NCBI RefSeq assembly: GCF_002257665.1 | Contig: NZ_MQWB01000001.1 | Location: 1-45,371 of the forward strand | DNA from: Rubricoccus marinus | Lineage (GTDB): Bacteria > Bacteroidota > Rhodothermia > Rhodothermales > Rubricoccaceae | Length of the DNA stretch: 45,371 bases | Direction of reading: 5' to 3' | Shown here: positions 43,934-45,371 of the stretch, piece by piece | Numbering within the stretch: the stretch's first letter is position 1 | Layout of the letters: the number at the start of each line of letters is the position of its first letter | Notes under the pieces: generated by a model | The model's database searches: none | What the model saw: only the letters and a program-made list of their open reading frames with translations | Told to the model about the DNA's origin: nothing | Position numbers and translations under genes: made by a program

Positions 43934-45371
43934 CTACCGCACGCGCACGCCGTCTGCGATCACGACGTAGCCGCCGGTGGTCCAGCGGGAGAGCATCACG
44001 CGGTTCCAGCCTGCGGTGAAGGAGTACGTGCCCAGCGTGTTCCACTTGCCGCCGTTGGCCTGCATGTTCACGTTCTTCGAGCCGACCGTGGAGCCGCTGG
44101 CGTTGTACATGATGAACGGCGCCGAAGGGGCCCGGTTGGTCCCGGCCACCCACCACGCGTCGATGGTCTTCGTGCCGGCGGTCGGCATGTAGAACCAGAA
44201 CGAGGCACCGTCCGAGACGGCGGCGGTCTGCGCCCACCAGTAGCCGGTCTGGTAGTCCGTGCTGTGGCTGGAGGAGCTCCAGTTGGAGGAGACGCTGATG
44301 TAGCCCTTGTTGGTGTCGTTGAGGTTGTTGTTGCTGTCGATGATGATCTCGCCGGAGGGCGCCGAGGAGCCGCAGGCGGTGTTGATCCGGTTGAGGTAGT
44401 CCGTCCAGGGCCAGTTCGCGCCGGGGTCGGTGCGGTTGTACGGCTGAAGCTGGCCGTGACCCACGAAGTGGTACTGGTCGCGCGGGAGGTTGTAGTCCTC
44501 GCTCAGCTCACAGGAGAGCTCGGCCGAGGCCTGGATCATCCCCGTGTTGAACGACGACTGCGAGGCGTACCCGGCGTGCTCGATACCGATGGTGAAGTTG
44601 TTCGAGCTCTGTCCGTTCTTGTCGCTCTGCGTGCCGCCGTTGAGCGAGCTGTTGTAGCTCGCGCCGATGTGCCACGCCTTCCGGTTCTCGCGCACCAACT
44701 GCGTGATCTCGCTACCGGTCTCGTTGACCACGTAGTGCGCGCTCACGCCCGACTGGGAGTTGGCGAGCCAGCCCCAGCAGCCCGCGTACGAGCCCTCACA
44801 GGTGTGCGCGATGACCATGCTCGGGGTCGTGCCCGAGGGGCGCGCGCTGTTGTTGGGCGACGGGCGCCAGATGGCCGGGCCGTAGTCCGTGCTCTTCTGC
44901 AGCGAAGCGGCGGACTCCTCCGGCTCGAAGTCCGCGGCGACGGTGCGGGGCGCGATGGTGCCGCGCACGCTGCCGTCGGCGTCCCGAACCGTTACGCCTT
45001 CGTTCAGGGCGCGGTACACGGCGCCGTGCACGTACGCCGACTGGGCGGCCTGCAACTCGATCCCGCTGTACGCCGCTGCGACCGGCGCCCACGCGCCGAG
45101 GTCGGAGCGGTCGATGCCGAGGTTGTCGGCCTCGCGGCTGAGCCACGCTGCGGCTGCGCGGACGTTGGCCTGCACGTCGCTCTTGGCGGCCTCTTGCGAG
45201 ACGCCGGCAAGGCGGGCGCCGTCGGCGAGGCGCGCGTCGCGGAGCGCCATCACGCCAGAGGCGGCGGCCATGCCCTCAAACTCCTGGTGGCCGTCCACCA
45301 TTTCCCAGCGGGTCTCGGCGTAGGCGATGGAGGCGAGAAGGTCTGCCGGCACGCCGAACTCGGCGCCGGCG
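43934..45371 (-). CDS. N-acetylmuramoyl-L-alanine amidase with golvesin-like C-terminal domain (partial)
   Basis: About 479 residues visible; the 5' end lies beyond the right edge. The frame is open to the last base (AEFG precedes VPADLLASIAYAETRW), so the GTG at 45352 is probably internal. The first roughly 120 residues are a lysozyme-like helical region (SIAYAETRWEM, GVMALRDARL). The zinc amidase domain (about 165-330) has MVIAHTCEGSYAGC, SAHYVVNETG, IGIEHAGYA and FVGHGQLQPYNRTDPG. A Ser/Asn-rich linker precedes the C-terminal golvesin-like domain (about 340-472; TGYWWAQTAAV, ASFWFYMPTAGT, VMLSRWTTGGYVVIADGVRV). It should cut peptidoglycan between muramic acid and the peptide; it is presumably secreted. 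The gene is almost free of the dispersed word apart from one copy near 45253. Confidence 0.9.
   Translation of the reverse strand, partial: AGAEFGVPADLLASIAYAETRWEMVDGHQEFEGMAAASGVMALRDARLADGARLAGVSQEAAKSDVQANVRAAAAWLSREADNLGIDRSDLGAWAPVAAAYSGIELQAAQSAYVHGAVYRALNEGVTVRDADGSVRGTIAPRTVAADFEPEESAASLQKSTDYGPAIWRPSPNNSARPSGTTPSMVIAHTCEGSYAGCWGWLANSQSGVSAHYVVNETGSEITQLVRENRKAWHIGASYNSSLNGGTQSDKNGQSSNNFTIGIEHAGYASQSSFNTGMIQASAELSCELSEDYNLPRDQYHFVGHGQLQPYNRTDPGANWPWTDYLNRINTACGSSAPSGEIIIDSNNNLNDTNKGYISVSSNWSSSSHSTDYQTGYWWAQTAAVSDGASFWFYMPTAGTKTIDAWWVAGTNRAPSAPFIMYNASGSTVGSKNVNMQANGGKWNTLGTYSFTAGWNRVMLSRWTTGGYVVIADGVRVR

Larger units (their letters stand above)
1..45371. repeat. Dispersed 10-base word GCCTCTGGCG / CGCCAGAGGC, window-wide
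   Basis: The 9-base core CCTCTGGCG (or CGCCAGAGG) occurs 20 times exactly in the first 2.72 kb by my count, and at similar density over most of the window, on both strands and in coding and non-coding DNA. Copies are single, or paired head-to-head (GCCTCTGGCGCCAGAGGC) or tail-to-tail (CGCCAGAGGCCTCTGGCG). In coding DNA the six frames give ASG, PLA, LWR, RQR, ARG and PEA. It is sparse or missing in strongly conserved or foreign-looking genes: the sigma factor, the cdaA core, the glycosyltransferase-like gene at 21005-21985, and 31930-34250. Role unknown; a DNA uptake sequence, a HIP1-like element or a methylation/repair-linked word are candidates. Confidence 0.95.

Noticed and set aside
1-45371. 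CRISPR array built of the repeated word
   Set aside because: Copies have irregular spacing, both orientations, lie inside genes, and lack equal-length spacers or cas genes.
1-45371. tRNA or rRNA genes
   Set aside because: No TTCGA-arm plus acceptor-stem combination or rRNA-like stretch was found on either strand.

Overview
The window is a GC-rich, densely coded chromosomal stretch, most likely from a marine or halophilic Rhodothermota bacterium (Rubricoccaceae-like; this is inference). The supporting signs are a short Bacteroidota-type primary sigma factor, a type IX secretion sorting domain on a secreted protein, a folP-cdaA pair, many TonB receptors and lipoproteins, and start codons that almost never follow a Shine-Dalgarno sequence. 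I see 35 protein genes, one cobalamin riboswitch, and no tRNA, rRNA, transposase or CRISPR array.

Layout. 1-5.2 kb: pirin and an aldo/keto reductase, a 0.7-kb repeat-filled gap, glutamine-dependent NAD synthetase, and a small secreted protein. 5.3-8.5 kb: a TonB receptor divergent from an iron-binding-type lipoprotein. 8.6-13.2 kb: primary sigma factor, then the overlapping folP-cdaA-pcm operon and a PopT/DUF368 lipid-carrier transporter. 13.3-21 kb: an outer-membrane protein of unknown role, a cNMP/CBS/DUF294 signalling protein, a phosphorothioate-DNA-type HNH endonuclease, a secreted M19 dipeptidase-like protein, a methyltransferase and a glycosyltransferase-like protein. 22-26 kb: a porin-like protein translationally coupled to a deoxynucleoside kinase, a PIG-L deacetylase and a BFD-like ferredoxin. 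26-29.6 kb: a vitamin B12 uptake unit (riboswitch, BtuB-like receptor, BtuG-like propeller lipoprotein). 29.6-45.4 kb: a beta-CASP metallo-hydrolase, a large T9SS-secreted protein of foreign-looking composition, a PspB-like protein, a PAS-GGDEF-EAL enzyme, an aldehyde dehydrogenase, RNase III, an Lrp regulator divergent from a trans-sulfuration enzyme, an apparent single-chain HigB-HigA toxin-antitoxin fusion, and a cell-wall amidase cut by the window edge.

The most striking property is a dispersed 10-base word, GCCTCTGGCG (reverse complement CGCCAGAGGC), present about once per 135 bases where I counted it. It occurs singly inside genes, and as inverted pairs (GCCTCTGGCGCCAGAGGC, 13 perfect copies found by eye) mostly at gene ends, where it abuts stop codons and in one case forms a textbook bidirectional terminator. 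It also sits inside the peripheral arms of the B12 riboswitch, in signal peptides and in C-terminal tails. Its behaviour resembles Neisseria DNA uptake sequences or cyanobacterial HIP1, but at much higher density. I know of no description of this word.
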